NCBI RefSeq assembly: GCF_023015985.1
Contig: NZ_JALKAO010000008.1
Span: 1 to 64,000, forward strand
Reading direction: 5' to 3'
Length of the DNA stretch: 64,000 bases
From: Marivita sp. S6314
GTDB taxonomy: Bacteria; Pseudomonadota; Alphaproteobacteria; Rhodobacterales; Rhodobacteraceae
Numbering within the stretch: position 1 is the stretch's first letter; each line of letters starts with the position of its first letter. Below the pieces are notes generated by a model. The model was not told the origin of the DNA and made no database searches. It saw only the letters and a program-made list of their open reading frames with translations. Below, piece by piece: positions 1-8,973 of this stretch. The position numbers and the translations under genes are program-made.

Positions 1-194
1 TCCCGTCCTGCGTCCCGTTGTGCGCCTCAGCGCCGCCGGTGAAGGGGTATTTAGAGTCACCTCCAAACATCCGCAAGCACAAAAATCAGGAAAATCGCAT
101 TTTTTTTCGTTTTTTCATTTTCTGCACAAAAACAGGTGTTTGGCGTAATTATCTGTCGCGAGACAGCCCGTGCGCGACGCTTTTTGATCGCGCA
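1..194. other. Non-coding window edge
   Basis: I find no convincing gene here. The first 60 bases are GC-rich and contain a phrase reading GTGAAGGGGTATTTAGAG. Bases 80-130 are unusually AT-rich, with long T runs. A small hairpin with CTGTC/GACAG arms lies at 153-166, just past the end of msrQ on the minus strand, and could act as a weak terminator. What lies to the left cannot be judged. Confidence 0.4.
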
Positions 195-869
195 TCAATA
201 TCTGGACGATTGGGACAGCTCGCCCCCTAGACCTGCCCCTGATCTGGCCGGGTTTTCCCGGTGCGAAGCCCGTTGGCGAGTCCAGAGAGCGTCCCAGCGG
301 ACGCGCATGGCCAAAAGGCCAGCAATCACGGCCGCGTAGATAATGGGTTCCCACTGAAAGCCTTTGACCAACAGCAGAAAGTGTAGCGCCGCCAGGAGCG
401 CAATCGGATAAACGAGTCGGTGGAGCCTGCGCCACGCGCCCGCTCCGATCTTTCGTATGCTGCGATTGTTGGAGGTGACGGCCAATGGCACCATCAGGAC
501 AAACGCCGCCATTCCAACCGTAATGTACCAGCGCTTGACGATATCGGCCCAGACATTCTGGAACTGCACATCAAGCACCAGCCACGTCAGAAGGTGCGCC
601 AGGACATAGAAGAACGCCGTCACCCCGATGGCGCGGCGGAACTTGAGCAGGTTTACCCCGGCAAAGCGGCGCAGCGGGGTGACCGCCAGCCCGGCGATAA
701 GCAGCCAGAGGCTCCAGATACCAAGCTGGTGTTCAATCACCTTGGCCGGATCGACACCCAACTGACCGGTGAGGCCCAGATAGTATATCCAGACCACCGG
801 CACCGGGGCCATCAGATACAAGGCCCACGCAGGCACGTGGCGCAGTCCGGTATTGAGCGCATGCACCAT
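195..869 (-). CDS. msrQ: MsrQ, heme-binding membrane subunit of the methionine sulfoxide reductase MsrPQ
   Basis: The 224-residue protein is a polytopic inner-membrane cytochrome b of the YedZ/ferric-reductase-like family. It passes electrons from the quinone pool or a flavin to the periplasmic partner MsrP, which repairs oxidised methionines. Hydrophobic segments lie at about 12-30, 45-63, 80-100, 115-131, 152-168 and 174-188. Histidines at 92, 150 and 163 sit where the family has its heme ligands. It begins 2 bases after msrP ends, so the two form one operon in the usual order msrP-msrQ. The polar tail after residue 195 is probably cytoplasmic. Confidence 0.93.
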   Translation of the reverse strand: MVHALNTGLRHVPAWALYLMAPVPVVWIYYLGLTGQLGVDPAKVIEHQLGIWSLWLLIAGLAVTPLRRFAGVNLLKFRRAIGVTAFFYVLAHLLTWLVLDVQFQNVWADIVKRWYITVGMAAFVLMVPLAVTSNNRSIRKIGAGAWRRLHRLVYPIALLAALHFLLLVKGFQWEPIIYAAVIAGLLAMRVRWDALWTRQRASHRENPARSGAGLGGELSQSSRY

Positions 870-871
870 CG

Positions 872-1777
872 TCAGATGAACTTGGTCAGGTCCATGCCGT
901 CATATAGCGGCGCGACCTCGTCTTCGTATCCGTTGAACATCAGAGTCGGATGGCGCTTGGCGAACAGGCCACCGCCGATCCGCCGTTCCGTCGCCTGCGA
1001 CCAGCGCGGGTGATCCACGTTGGGGTTCACGTTACTATAGAACCCGTATTCGCGCGGGTTGGCGATGTTCCAGCTTGCAGGGGGTTCGTCTTCGGTCAAC
1101 GTGATGCGCACGATCGACTTGATCGATTTGAATCCGTATTTCCACGGCACCACCAGACGCATGGGCGCGCCGTTCTGCTTGGGGATGTCACGGCCATAGA
1201 TGCCCGTGGCCATCATCGTGAGCGGATGCATCGCTTCATCCAGGCGCAGACCTTCGACATAGGGCCAGTCCAGAACCGGGCTTGCAACACCGGGCATCTC
1301 ATCGGGACGCAGGGCTGTTTCAAACGCCACGTATTTGGCCGAGGATTGCACCCCGACCCAATCCAGCAGATCCGCCAGCTCGAACCCGTTCCACGGAATC
1401 ACCATCGACCACGCTTCTACGCAGCGAAAGCGGTAAATCCGTTCTTCAATGGTCATCTGGGACAGGATATCGGCAAAGCTGTAATCGCCCGGCTTGTCGA
1501 CCAGCCCGTCAATCCGCACGGTCCAGGGGTCAATGGTCAAACGATGCGCATTGCGCGCCGGATCTTCCTTGCCGGTGCCGAACTCGTAGTAGTTGTTATA
1601 GGTGGTGATCTCTTCCCAGGTGTTGGGCTCCAACGCCTCTTGCGCGCGGGCTGACACCGGAAGTGCCCCCGCTATCGCGCCAGCCGCAGCACCCGCCATC
1701 AATTGCCTGCGGTTCAGGAAAGCCGAGTAAGGGGTCACCGCGTCAGCCGTCAGCGTGTTTTTCCAGCGATATGCCAT
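872..1777 (-). CDS. msrP: MsrP, periplasmic molybdopterin methionine sulfoxide reductase
   Basis: The 301-residue protein is the catalytic subunit of MsrPQ and reduces methionine sulfoxide in periplasmic proteins. The N-terminus has a twin-arginine signal (RRQLMAG at 23-29, hydrophobic stretch, probable cleavage near ARA-Q at 45/46), as expected for a molybdenum enzyme folded before export. Cys119 in the FRCVEAWSM motif is the expected molybdenum ligand of the sulfite-oxidase-fold family. The start ATG at 1777 follows an AGAGGAC ribosome site. It is the first gene of the msrPQ operon, and the 111-bp gap upstream should hold the promoter. Confidence 0.95.
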   Translation of the reverse strand: MAYRWKNTLTADAVTPYSAFLNRRQLMAGAAAGAIAGALPVSARAQEALEPNTWEEITTYNNYYEFGTGKEDPARNAHRLTIDPWTVRIDGLVDKPGDYSFADILSQMTIEERIYRFRCVEAWSMVIPWNGFELADLLDWVGVQSSAKYVAFETALRPDEMPGVASPVLDWPYVEGLRLDEAMHPLTMMATGIYGRDIPKQNGAPMRLVVPWKYGFKSIKSIVRITLTEDEPPASWNIANPREYGFYSNVNPNVDHPRWSQATERRIGGGLFAKRHPTLMFNGYEDEVAPLYDGMDLTKFI

Positions 1778-1888
1778 GTCGTCCTCTGTCTATCGTTCTC
1801 TCTGGATATAGAGGGGCCATGCACCCGGACCAAAGCAACTCGGCTCACATTGGTGTAAGGGTGTTGAAATGTTTGCGACTGAGGTCGG

Positions 1889-2224
1889 CTACGCTTTGAC
1901 CGGATACCGGTCGGCCTCTGCAAAGACGTCGATCGCACGTGTCCCTGCCTTGATCCGTGCGCCATGCTCCACACCGGCGGGAATGTCATAGCTGTCGCCG
2001 GGTCGGTACGTCTTGGTCACACCGCCGATTGTGAGTTCGATCTCGCCCTCGATCACAGTCCCCCATTGGGCACCGTGGGCGTGGGGAGGAAGCTCCATAT
2101 CCTTGTCAAAGGTAAAGAACGCGACAAGCCCGTGATCAGAACGGATCACATTGGTCTGCACAACGTCCTCTGGAAACGGTACATCAAGGGCGGGAAAGGA
2201 CTCAATAAACTCTGGGTACGGCAT
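1889..2224 (-). CDS. Small cupin-domain protein
   Basis: The predicted 111-residue protein is a single cupin barrel. It shows the first cupin motif (PPHAHGAQWGTVIEGEIEL) and the second (YRPGDSYDIPAGVEHG), whose histidines and glutamate would bind a metal. There is no signal peptide, so it is presumably cytoplasmic. A longer reading frame extends upstream to 2308. I chose the ATG at 2224 because AGGAGA precedes it at good spacing and the fold begins there. Its substrate is unknown; such one-domain cupins include isomerases, dioxygenases and sensory proteins. It lies between msrP and the divergent riboswitch-ribH2 unit. Confidence 0.75.
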   Translation of the reverse strand: MPYPEFIESFPALDVPFPEDVVQTNVIRSDHGLVAFFTFDKDMELPPHAHGAQWGTVIEGEIELTIGGVTKTYRPGDSYDIPAGVEHGARIKAGTRAIDVFAEADRYPVKA

Positions 2225-2345
2225 GACGTTCTCCTGAATAATCGCGGATGACAGTGGCACATCCCGCTCTGCGATGCGCGCATTTTCTGGGCCCGCGCGC
2301 AACACCACGTCTTGCGAACAGGCTTCAAGTCTGCGACCGATGCCA

Positions 2346-2486
2346 TGTTCTCAGGGCGGGGCGGAATTCCCCACCGGCGGTAAGCGGCGAAATCCGTAAG
2401 CCCGCGAGCGCCTTTCGATCAGAAAGGGTCAAGCAGATCAGGTGCAATTCCTGAGCCGACGGTCACAGTCCGGATGAAAGAGAATG
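2346..2486 (+). ncRNA. FMN riboswitch (RFN element)
   Basis: The conserved blocks of the RFN element appear in the right order. They are TTCTCAGGGCGGGG at the 5' arm, then CCCCACCGGCGGTA, GCCCGCGAGCGC, a GGTGCAATTCCTGAGCCGAC block, and CAGTCCGGATGAAAGAGAA at the 3' end. The element binds flavin mononucleotide and lowers expression when flavin is plentiful. It lies 76 bases upstream of ribH2 on the same strand. No strong U-tailed terminator follows, so control of translation initiation at the AGGAG site (2551) is more likely than attenuation; this is inference. Confidence 0.95.
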
Positions 2487-2562
2487 TGCAACCAACCTGT
2501 CCGCAGGTCCGGGCTGCATGTGATCGCCTTGGGTGACGTGTCACTGTGAAAGGAGATCCGAA

Positions 2563-2997
2563 ATGACACACACCCGATATGCCTTTATCAAGGCCAGCTG
2601 GCACCACGACATTGTCGATCAGGCGCTGGTTGGGTTTCTGGAGGTTGTTCCCGAAAGCCAGGTTGATGTCTTTGATGTGCCCGGCGCGTTCGAAATGCCG
2701 CTCTTGGCCCGCGATCTGGCGCGAACGGGGCGTTACGGTGCCATCGCGGCGGCGGCGTTTGTCGTGGATGGGGGCATCTACCGGCACGATTTCGTCGCGC
2801 AGGCGGTGGTCAATGGCTTGATGCAGGTCGGGCTTGAAACAGATGTGCCGGTTCTGTCCGTCTCCCTGACCCCGCATCAGTATCAAGAGACCGAGCATCA
2901 CACCCGCATCTACCGCGACCACTTTGTCCTGAAGGGCCGCGAGGCCGGAGAGGCGGCATTGAAGATGACGCAGCTTCGGCTGTCCAACGCGGCATGA
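2563..2997 (+). CDS. ribH2: RibH2-type 6,7-dimethyl-8-ribityllumazine synthase
   Basis: The 144-residue enzyme condenses 5-amino-6-ribitylaminouracil with 3,4-dihydroxy-2-butanone 4-phosphate to give the riboflavin precursor ribityllumazine. Motifs typical of the family include VPGAFEMPL near 43-51 and the IYRHDFVAQ loop. Its divergence from the usual RibH1 sequence fits the alphaproteobacterial type II enzyme (decameric in Brucella and Mesorhizobium). In Brucella the RibH2 gene is also behind an FMN riboswitch. The ATG at 2563 follows AGGAG; an in-frame ATG at 2533 lacks one. No other rib gene is adjacent. Confidence 0.9.
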   Translation: MTHTRYAFIKASWHHDIVDQALVGFLEVVPESQVDVFDVPGAFEMPLLARDLARTGRYGAIAAAAFVVDGGIYRHDFVAQAVVNGLMQVGLETDVPVLSVSLTPHQYQETEHHTRIYRDHFVLKGREAGEAALKMTQLRLSNAA

Positions 2998-3002
2998 CAG
3001 AT

Positions 3003-3030
3003 GGCAGGCGACGAAACCGCGTCGCCTGCC
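3003..3030. terminator. Bidirectional hairpin between ribH2 and the glutamate-synthase-like gene
   Basis: An 11-bp perfect stem (GGCAGGCGACG with its complement, 6-base loop) fills the gap between two convergent genes. It touches the stop codon of the minus-strand gene at 3031. There is no clear U-tract on either side. Confidence 0.7.
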
Positions 3031-4512
3031 TTACGCCGCCGACTGCGGCCACAAATCCGACATCAGGATCGTGCGTCCATCCGGCTGCACCACCCGCACA
3101 TGGTTGCGGCGCATCAGGCGGGGTTCGGCCACGCCGACGGAATGGGCGATGGTTTCAACTTCTTTGACGATCTCTTTGGCATAATTGGCCACGCGGGTTT
3201 CCTTGTCGGCCACGACAAGACCTTCCTGAAAGCGTGGATCATGGGTCGTGATCCCCGTCGGGCAGGTGTTCTTGTTGCACTTGAGCGCCTGGATACAGCC
3301 CAGCGCGAACATGAACCCCCGGGCCGAGGTGACGAAATCCGCGCCTGTCGCCAACGCCCAGGCCACATCCCCGGGATTGACCAACTTTCCGCTGGCCACC
3401 AGGGCGATCCGATCCCGAAGCCCATGCGCGTTGCGCAGATTGGCCACCAGGGGCAGCGCCTCGCGGATGCTCATCCCCACGAGGTCAATCAGCGGCATGG
3501 GTGCCGCACCGGTTCCGCCTTCGCCCCCGTCCAACGTGATAAAGTCCGGTGCAGACGCGGCACCGCGCTCCGAGATTGCCGTGAACAACCCCGCGACGCC
3601 GTCTTCGGAGCCGACCACCATCTTGATCCCCGTGGGTTTGCCCGTCACCTCCCGCACCCGCGCAATCATGTCGAGCAGATCGTCCCAGTCGTCCACCTCT
3701 TCGTGGCGGTTCGGGGAAATGCTGTCTTTGCCCACCTCGATGCCCCGGATCTTGGCGATCTCGGGCGTGATCTTTTCGCCAGGCAGGATTCCCCCTTTGC
3801 CGGGCTTGGCCCCTTGGCTGAGCTTGATTTCGAACATGCGCACGGTGTCATGCGCCGCAATCGCGCGCAGCTTGTCTTCGTCCAGCTTTCCTTCGGCGTC
3901 GCGCACTCCGTACTTTGCCGTGCCAATCTGAAAGACAATGTCGCAGCCCCCTTCAAGGTGGTACGGCGACAACGCCCCTTCCCCGGTGTTCATCCAGATC
4001 CCGGCCCGTTTGCAGCCCCGGCTCAGCGCCTGCACCGCCGGTTTTGAAATCGCGCCATAGCTCATGCCCGACAGGTTAAAGAAAGACCGGGCCGTAAAGG
4101 GCACCCGGGCCCCGGCCCCGATCACTTTTGGCTCTGAACTGGCAAACTGGTTGTCCACCGGCGGAAACGGCGCGTTCACGAAAATCGGTGTGCCGACCAC
4201 GCTCAGGTTGCGCGTCGATCCAAAGGCAACCGTATTGCCATGATCATCCGCCGCCCGCTTGACCCATTCGCGCTGCGCCCGGTTGAAGGGCAGTTCTTCC
4301 CGGTCCATGGCAAAGAAATACTGCCGGAAAAATTCGCCCAAAGTCGAAAAGATATGACGAAACCGCCCCAGCACCGGATAGTTGCGGCGAATGGCGTCCT
4401 CGGTCTGGGTGCGATCAATGACGAACAGGATGATGCCCACCAGCGCCGCCAGACCGATGGCCCCGACAAACAGCAATGCCAGAAAGTTCAACGCATACAT
4501 GGCTACGCCCAT
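3031..4512 (-). CDS. Membrane-anchored FMN-binding glutamate-synthase-family protein
   Basis: The 493-residue protein contains the FMN-binding TIM-barrel domain of glutamate synthase (GltB central part) without the amidotransferase domain. C406, C412 and C417 form the C-x5-C-x4-C pattern that binds the 3Fe-4S cluster, and the glycine-rich ITLDGGEGGTGAAP phosphate-binding segment is present. One transmembrane helix at about 7-27 would tether it to the inner membrane facing the cytoplasm. The true substrate of this stand-alone family is not established. I set the start at 4512 because GAGGT lies just upstream; ATGs at 4539 and 4614 are possible but poorly supported. Confidence 0.85.
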   Translation of the reverse strand: MGVAMYALNFLALLFVGAIGLAALVGIILFVIDRTQTEDAIRRNYPVLGRFRHIFSTLGEFFRQYFFAMDREELPFNRAQREWVKRAADDHGNTVAFGSTRNLSVVGTPIFVNAPFPPVDNQFASSEPKVIGAGARVPFTARSFFNLSGMSYGAISKPAVQALSRGCKRAGIWMNTGEGALSPYHLEGGCDIVFQIGTAKYGVRDAEGKLDEDKLRAIAAHDTVRMFEIKLSQGAKPGKGGILPGEKITPEIAKIRGIEVGKDSISPNRHEEVDDWDDLLDMIARVREVTGKPTGIKMVVGSEDGVAGLFTAISERGAASAPDFITLDGGEGGTGAAPMPLIDLVGMSIREALPLVANLRNAHGLRDRIALVASGKLVNPGDVAWALATGADFVTSARGFMFALGCIQALKCNKNTCPTGITTHDPRFQEGLVVADKETRVANYAKEIVKEVETIAHSVGVAEPRLMRRNHVRVVQPDGRTILMSDLWPQSAA

Positions 4513-4612
4513 GAGGACCTCATATTCAATTCGTTGCATTTGAGTGTCGTTTCGCACTACTGTTGGCGGGACACATCTTTCGTGTCGATACGCTGCCACA
4601 AAAGGATGCGCC

Positions 4613-5059
4613 ATGAAACGCTTGCTGACTACACTTGCCCTGACCTTTGCGACATCGGCTGTTTCGGCAGCAGATATCGTGACCTACGACACCGACCAGT
4701 CCTTTGACGATATCACCTTCGGTCTGGAAAGCGCAATTCTTGACGCGGGATTGGTCATCGACAGCGTCAGCCACACCGGTGACATGCTGGAACGCACCCG
4801 GATGGATGTGGGCTCTGATGTCGTTCTGTACGAAAAAGCCGATATCTACAGCTTTTGTTCGGCCAAGATTTCGCGCGAAGTGATGGAAGATGATCCAATG
4901 AACATCGTCTACTGCCCCTACGACATCTTTGTGATGGTCCGCCCCGAAACGCCGGACATGACCACCATTGGTTTCCGCACCTTCCCGGACGGCGCAATGA
5001 AGAAGGTTGAGACCCTTCTGGACGACCTGTCCCGCGCCGCAATCGGCCTGTCTGACTGA
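4613..5059 (+). CDS. Secreted DUF302 protein
   Basis: The 148-residue protein begins with a Sec signal peptide (MKRLLTTLALTFATSAVSA, cleavage before ADIV) and continues as a DUF302 domain, a small alpha/beta fold of unknown function found in periplasmic proteins. The mature part contains two cysteines (in YSFCSAK and IVYCPYD) that could pair. AAAGGA precedes the ATG. It is divergent from the glutamate-synthase-like gene with about 100 bp between starts, so the two may share a promoter region. No pathway can be assigned. Confidence 0.8.
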   Translation: MKRLLTTLALTFATSAVSAADIVTYDTDQSFDDITFGLESAILDAGLVIDSVSHTGDMLERTRMDVGSDVVLYEKADIYSFCSAKISREVMEDDPMNIVYCPYDIFVMVRPETPDMTTIGFRTFPDGAMKKVETLLDDLSRAAIGLSD

Positions 5060-5241
5060 CACATCAATCACGTGAAATAACAAGAATTTCAGTTGATTGC
5101 GTGAAACCCTCTGGCTTAGTCGGCATTAACGTGCCGTCAAGACCCACCGGCGGAAATCCCCGGTGATCTAAAGCGGAGTCTGTCCCGTTTAACCCTGTAG
5201 ATACCAGCGAGGTATCCAACTTGTTTCAGGAGGACGACATA

Positions 5242-5727
5242 ATGTTCCGCAACACAACACTCGCCGTCACCGCCGCCGCCGCTCTGATGGCAACAACCGC
5301 CTTCGCAGGCTCCATGAAGAAAGACATCGTCGACACAGCGGTCGAAGCCGGATCGTTCGAAACGCTCGTCGCTGCCGTACAGGCGGCCGATCTGGTCGAT
5401 ACGCTGAAAGGCGATGGCCCGTTCACAGTCTTCGCGCCCACTGATGAGGCCTTTGCCGCGCTGCCGGAAGGCACCATTGAAAACCTGCTGCTGCCCGAAA
5501 ACAAGGACCAGCTGGTCGCAATCCTGACCTACCACGTTGTGCCCGGGAAAGTGATGTCCACTGACCTGACCGACGACATGGAAGCCGCAACCGTACAGGG
5601 GTCGAACGTGATGATCGATCTCGACGACGGTGTGAAAGTCGAAGAAGCGTCGGTTGTGACAGCCGACATCGAAACATCGAATGGCGTCATCCACGTCATC
5701 GACACGGTCATTCTGCCGGACAGCTAA
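5242..5727 (+). CDS. Secreted fasciclin (FAS1) domain protein
   Basis: The 161-residue protein has a signal peptide of about 22 residues ending AFA-G, then one FAS1 domain. The two conserved FAS1 boxes are visible: [15 protein letters not shown] near 61-75 and the C-terminal [16 protein letters not shown]1 domains mediate adhesion or protein contacts outside the cytoplasm. AGGAGG lies at ideal distance from the ATG at 5242, and an in-frame ATG exactly there matches the signal peptide start. It stands alone between the DUF302 gene and the terminator shared with clpB. The 182 bp upstream carry its promoter, which I cannot assign to a sigma factor. Confidence 0.9.
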   Translation: MFRNTTLAVTAAAALMATTAFAGSMKKDIVDTAVEAGSFETLVAAVQAADLVDTLKGDGPFTVFAPTDEAFAALPEGTIENLLLPENKDQLVAILTYHVVPGKVMSTDLTDDMEAATVQGSNVMIDLDDGVKVEEASVVTADIETSNGVIHVIDTVILPDS

Positions 5728-5747
5728 AGCCACCTGACAGAAACCAC

Positions 5748-5773
5748 AAAGGGCCGCCTCAGGGCGGCCCTTT
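5748..5773. terminator. Bidirectional rho-independent terminator between the fasciclin gene and clpB
   Basis: The stem AAAGGGCCGCC with its complement around a 4-base loop gives A-rich and T-rich flanks on both strands, so it can stop transcription from either convergent gene. Confidence 0.9.
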
Positions 5774-5793
5774 GATGTTCATTATCAGGTTGG

Positions 5794-8409
5794 TCAGTGA
5801 ACCACGGCATCATCCGGGCGCGGACGGTTTGACGCCGCCACGCGATCCCCGATGATCAGACCTTCGGCCCCCGCTGTCACAGGCACCAGATCCCCATCGG
5901 CGATATCCCCGGCCAGCAACATTTCAGCCAGCGGATCCTGCAAAGCACGCTGGATCACCCGCTTCAAAGGCCGTGCGCCGAACACCGGATCATAGCCTTC
6001 CTCGGCCAGCCACTTGCGTGCACCATCATCCAGTTCAAGGTCGATTTTCCGCGCCGCCAACCGCTTGAGCAACCGCGCCATCTGGATATCGACGATCCCT
6101 GCCATATCCTCGCGCTTGAGGCGGTCAAAGATGACGGTCTCGTCCAGACGGTTGAGGAACTCGGGCCGGAAATGCGCCCGCACCGCGTCCATCACGTCAC
6201 GTTTGGCTTGCGACGGGTCCGCCCCGTCAGGCAGTTGCGACAACGCCTGCGACCCAAGGTTCGACGTCAGGATGATCAACGTCTGCTTGAAGTCCACAGT
6301 CCGCCCCTGACCATCGGTCAGCACGCCATCATCCAAAACCTGCAACAGCACGTTGAACACATCCGGGTGCGCCTTTTCGACCTCGTCGAACAGCACAACC
6401 TGATACGGACGCCGCCGCACCGCTTCGGTCAACACGCCGCCCTCGTCATAGCCGACATAACCCGGAGGCGCGCCGATCAGACGGGCAACCGCGTGTTTCT
6501 CCATGAACTCCGACATGTCGATGCGCACCATCGCGTTGTCGTCATCAAAGAGGAACTCAGCCACAGCTTTGGTCAGCTCGGTTTTCCCGACGCCGGTGGG
6601 GCCAAGGAACAGGAACGATCCCAAAGGACGGTTCTCGTCATTCAGACCGGCCCGCGCACGGCGCACCGCATTGGCAACCGCCCGCACCGCCTGTTCCTGA
6701 CCGATCACCCGCTTGTGCAGACCATCTTCCATCCGAAGCAGCTTTTCGCGTTCGCCTTCCAGCATCTTGGACGTGGGAATCCCCGTCCAACGCTCGACCA
6801 CACCCGCGATCTGTTCGGGGCGCACGGCCTCTTCGACCATGACATCGTCGTCGTTGCTTTCGGCCTCGGACAGTTGCTTTTCAAGCTGCGGGATTACGCC
6901 GTAAGACAGCTCCCCCGCCTTGGCGAGATTGCCTTCACGCTTGGCGATTTCCAACTCGGCCCGTGCGCGATCAAGTTGCTCCTTGATCTCACGCGCGCCC
7001 GCCAGCTTGTCACGTTCAGCCTGCCATTTGGCCGTCATCTCTGCCGATTGCTGCTGCAACTCGGACAGGTCTTTCTCCAACTTCTCAAGCCGGTCTTTCG
7101 ACGCCTGATCATCCTCAAGCCGCAACGCTTCGCCTTCGATCTGCAATTGCAATATCTGACGGTCCAGCGCGTCGAGTTCCTCGGGCTTGGAATCAACCTC
7201 CATCCGCAGACGGCTTGCCGCTTCGTCCATCAGGTCGATGGCTTTGTCCGGCAAGAAACGGTCGGTGATATAGCGATGCGACAGGGTTGCCGCCGCCACC
7301 AGGGCACTGTCCGAAATCCGCACACCATGGTGCAGTTCGTACTTCTCCTTGATCCCGCGCAGGATGCTGATCGTGTCCTCGACCGTCGGTTCCTGCACCA
7401 CAACAGGCTGGAACCGCCGCGCCAAAGCCGCATCTTTTTCAACGTGTTTGCGGTATTCATCGAGTGTCGTCGCACCCACACAGTGCAATTCGCCCCGCGC
7501 CAAGGCAGGCTTGAGAAGGTTCGACGCATCCATCGCGCCATCGGCCTTGCCCGCGCCAACAAGCGTGTGCATTTCGTCGATGAACAGGATGATCTCACCC
7601 GCCGCCGCCGTGACTTCGGACAGAATGCCTTTCAGCCGTTCCTCGAATTCCCCGCGATATTTCGCACCCGCAATCAACGCGCCCATGTCGAGCGACAAAA
7701 GCCGCTTGTTGCGCAGGGATTCAGGCACGTCGCCATTGACGATCCGCAAGGCCAAGCCTTCGGCAATCGCGGTTTTACCCACGCCCGGTTCCCCAATCAG
7801 AACAGGGTTGTTCTTGGTACGACGCGACAGCACCTGCATTGCGCGACGGATTTCATCGTCGCGGCCGATGATCGGGTCGATCTTGCCCTCGCGCGCCCGC
7901 TCCGTCAGGTCCATCGTGAACTTCTTGAGCGCCTCGTACTGGTCCTCTGCCGACGCAGAATCCGCTGTCCGCCCCTTGCGAATATCGTTGATTGCAGTGT
8001 TCAAGGCCTGCGCATTCACAGCACCCGCTTCCAAAGCCTCTTTTGCAGGGCTTTTGACCATCGCAAGCGCCATTAGGATGCGTTCGACCGGGACAAAACT
8101 GTCCCCCGCCTTTTTCGCGATCTTTTCCGCTTCATCGAGCACTTTGCCCGTGGCGGAATCCAGATAGACCTGCCCCGCATCGCCGGACACTTTCGGGATT
8201 TTGGCAATCTTGCCATCCAGCGCCTGCACCACGCGTTGCGGCGCACCACCGGCGGCCGTGATCAGGTTGGTCGCCAACCCCTGATCGTCGTCCATCAGTG
8301 CTTTGAGTATATGTTCGGGTGCCAACCGCTGGTGGCTTTCCCGCATCGCAATCGTTTGTGCAGCCTGAATAAAACCGCGCGACCGCTCCGTGAACTTCTC
8401 TAAGTTCAT
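5794..8409 (-). CDS. clpB: ClpB, ATP-dependent disaggregase chaperone
   Basis: The 871-residue chaperone works with DnaK to pull proteins out of aggregates. It has the full layout: two Clp N repeats (1-150), a first AAA+ domain with Walker A GEPGVGKT near 205, a long coiled-coil middle domain (about 410-530, rich in E, K, L and Q), and a second AAA+ domain with GPTGVGKT near 605. Its length matches the family. The ATG at 8409 follows AAGGAGA. A heat-shock promoter lies about 80-110 bp upstream on the minus strand. It is monocistronic and ends at a strong terminator. Confidence 0.98.
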   Translation of the reverse strand: MNLEKFTERSRGFIQAAQTIAMRESHQRLAPEHILKALMDDDQGLATNLITAAGGAPQRVVQALDGKIAKIPKVSGDAGQVYLDSATGKVLDEAEKIAKKAGDSFVPVERILMALAMVKSPAKEALEAGAVNAQALNTAINDIRKGRTADSASAEDQYEALKKFTMDLTERAREGKIDPIIGRDDEIRRAMQVLSRRTKNNPVLIGEPGVGKTAIAEGLALRIVNGDVPESLRNKRLLSLDMGALIAGAKYRGEFEERLKGILSEVTAAAGEIILFIDEMHTLVGAGKADGAMDASNLLKPALARGELHCVGATTLDEYRKHVEKDAALARRFQPVVVQEPTVEDTISILRGIKEKYELHHGVRISDSALVAAATLSHRYITDRFLPDKAIDLMDEAASRLRMEVDSKPEELDALDRQILQLQIEGEALRLEDDQASKDRLEKLEKDLSELQQQSAEMTAKWQAERDKLAGAREIKEQLDRARAELEIAKREGNLAKAGELSYGVIPQLEKQLSEAESNDDDVMVEEAVRPEQIAGVVERWTGIPTSKMLEGEREKLLRMEDGLHKRVIGQEQAVRAVANAVRRARAGLNDENRPLGSFLFLGPTGVGKTELTKAVAEFLFDDDNAMVRIDMSEFMEKHAVARLIGAPPGYVGYDEGGVLTEAVRRRPYQVVLFDEVEKAHPDVFNVLLQVLDDGVLTDGQGRTVDFKQTLIILTSNLGSQALSQLPDGADPSQAKRDVMDAVRAHFRPEFLNRLDETVIFDRLKREDMAGIVDIQMARLLKRLAARKIDLELDDGARKWLAEEGYDPVFGARPLKRVIQRALQDPLAEMLLAGDIADGDLVPVTAGAEGLIIGDRVAASNRPRPDDAVVH

Positions 8410-8487
8410 GGCATTCTCCTTCTGCTAAGCGCCCATTTTCGTGAAACCCCCGCTTGGCAGCAGGTCTCTGTACGGGCCTTCGTGTAA

Positions 8488-8520
8488 GAAGATGGAAACG
8501 GTCGCGCCCGGCTTCAAGAG
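8488..8520 (-). promoter_or_regulatory. Sigma-32 (RpoH) promoter of clpB
   Basis: On the minus strand CTTGAA (complement of 8513-8518) is followed after 17 bases by CCATCT (complement of 8490-8495). This matches the heat-shock sigma factor consensus CTTGAA and CCCATnT, with TTCCATCTT read as the extended -10. Its place upstream of clpB, a classic RpoH target, makes the assignment strong. Confidence 0.8.
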
Positions 8521-8553
8521 CTTGTGATCAGATGCGACGAAAAAGTCGTCCGG

Positions 8554-8588
8554 GGAACCTTTTGAACGCGTCTGGCGTTCCCCATTTA
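8554..8588 (+). promoter_or_regulatory. Overlapping sigma-32-like and EcfG-like promoter for the 99-residue gene
   Basis: TTTGAA (8561-8566), 13 bases, then CCCCATTTA (8580-8588) closely follows the sigma-32 pattern. Superimposed on it is GGAACC (8554-8559), 16 bases, CGTTCC (8576-8581), which matches the GGAAC-N16/17-CGTT consensus of the alphaproteobacterial general stress sigma factor EcfG. Only one may be real. Either would give a short leader before the ATG at 8618. Confidence 0.55.
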
Positions 8589-8617
8589 CCTAAGAACCAA
8601 CAACAAAGAGCAGTCTC

Positions 8618-8917
8618 ATGTGGTACAAGGCAAACGCAACGCAGATCACGCATGACGCGGAAACCGGCATGTTCGAAGCAAATGTCACGCTGGAAAAGGA
8701 CGGTGTCACCACCGGTCACGTGGTTCAGGTGCCTGGTCCGATTTCGACCCCGTTCGAGGCATTGCGCCCCGCGCTGATCCAGGCCGCGATTGGCAAACGA
8801 CACAGCGGTCGGTTCGAGTTTCGGCAGGAAAATCGCCCAAGCGTTCAGGAAGAGCTTGTCGATGCGCTTTTCTCAGGGCCAAGCCTGCTTGATACGGTTT
8901 TGGGCCGCGCGGCTTGA
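8618..8917 (+). CDS. Small conserved-type protein of unknown function, stress-promoter linked
   Basis: I do not recognise a family for this 99-residue protein. It is soluble, with no signal peptide or membrane segment. The first half reads as beta strands (NVTLEKDGVTTGHVVQVPG) and the second as helices, ending with a VQEELVDALFSGPSLLDTVLG tail. The gene is divergent from clpB and carries its own heat-shock-like promoter 30-60 bp upstream, so it may be made under heat or general stress. The ribosome site is weak (AAGAG 9 bases before ATG). pyrF follows 56 bp later on the same strand and could be cotranscribed. Confidence 0.7.
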   Translation: MWYKANATQITHDAETGMFEANVTLEKDGVTTGHVVQVPGPISTPFEALRPALIQAAIGKRHSGRFEFRQENRPSVQEELVDALFSGPSLLDTVLGRAA

Positions 8918-8973
8918 CCACAGGGCACGGCCACGCCTAGAAGGCGCAGGTTTGCCTGACAGGAGTTGCCTTA

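Noticed and set aside
6172-8076. Long open frame (634 codons) on the plus strand opposite clpB
   Set aside because: It is antisense to a certain gene, lacks a ribosome site, and its residue content (many R, H and Q) is what the reverse of a GC-rich gene gives.
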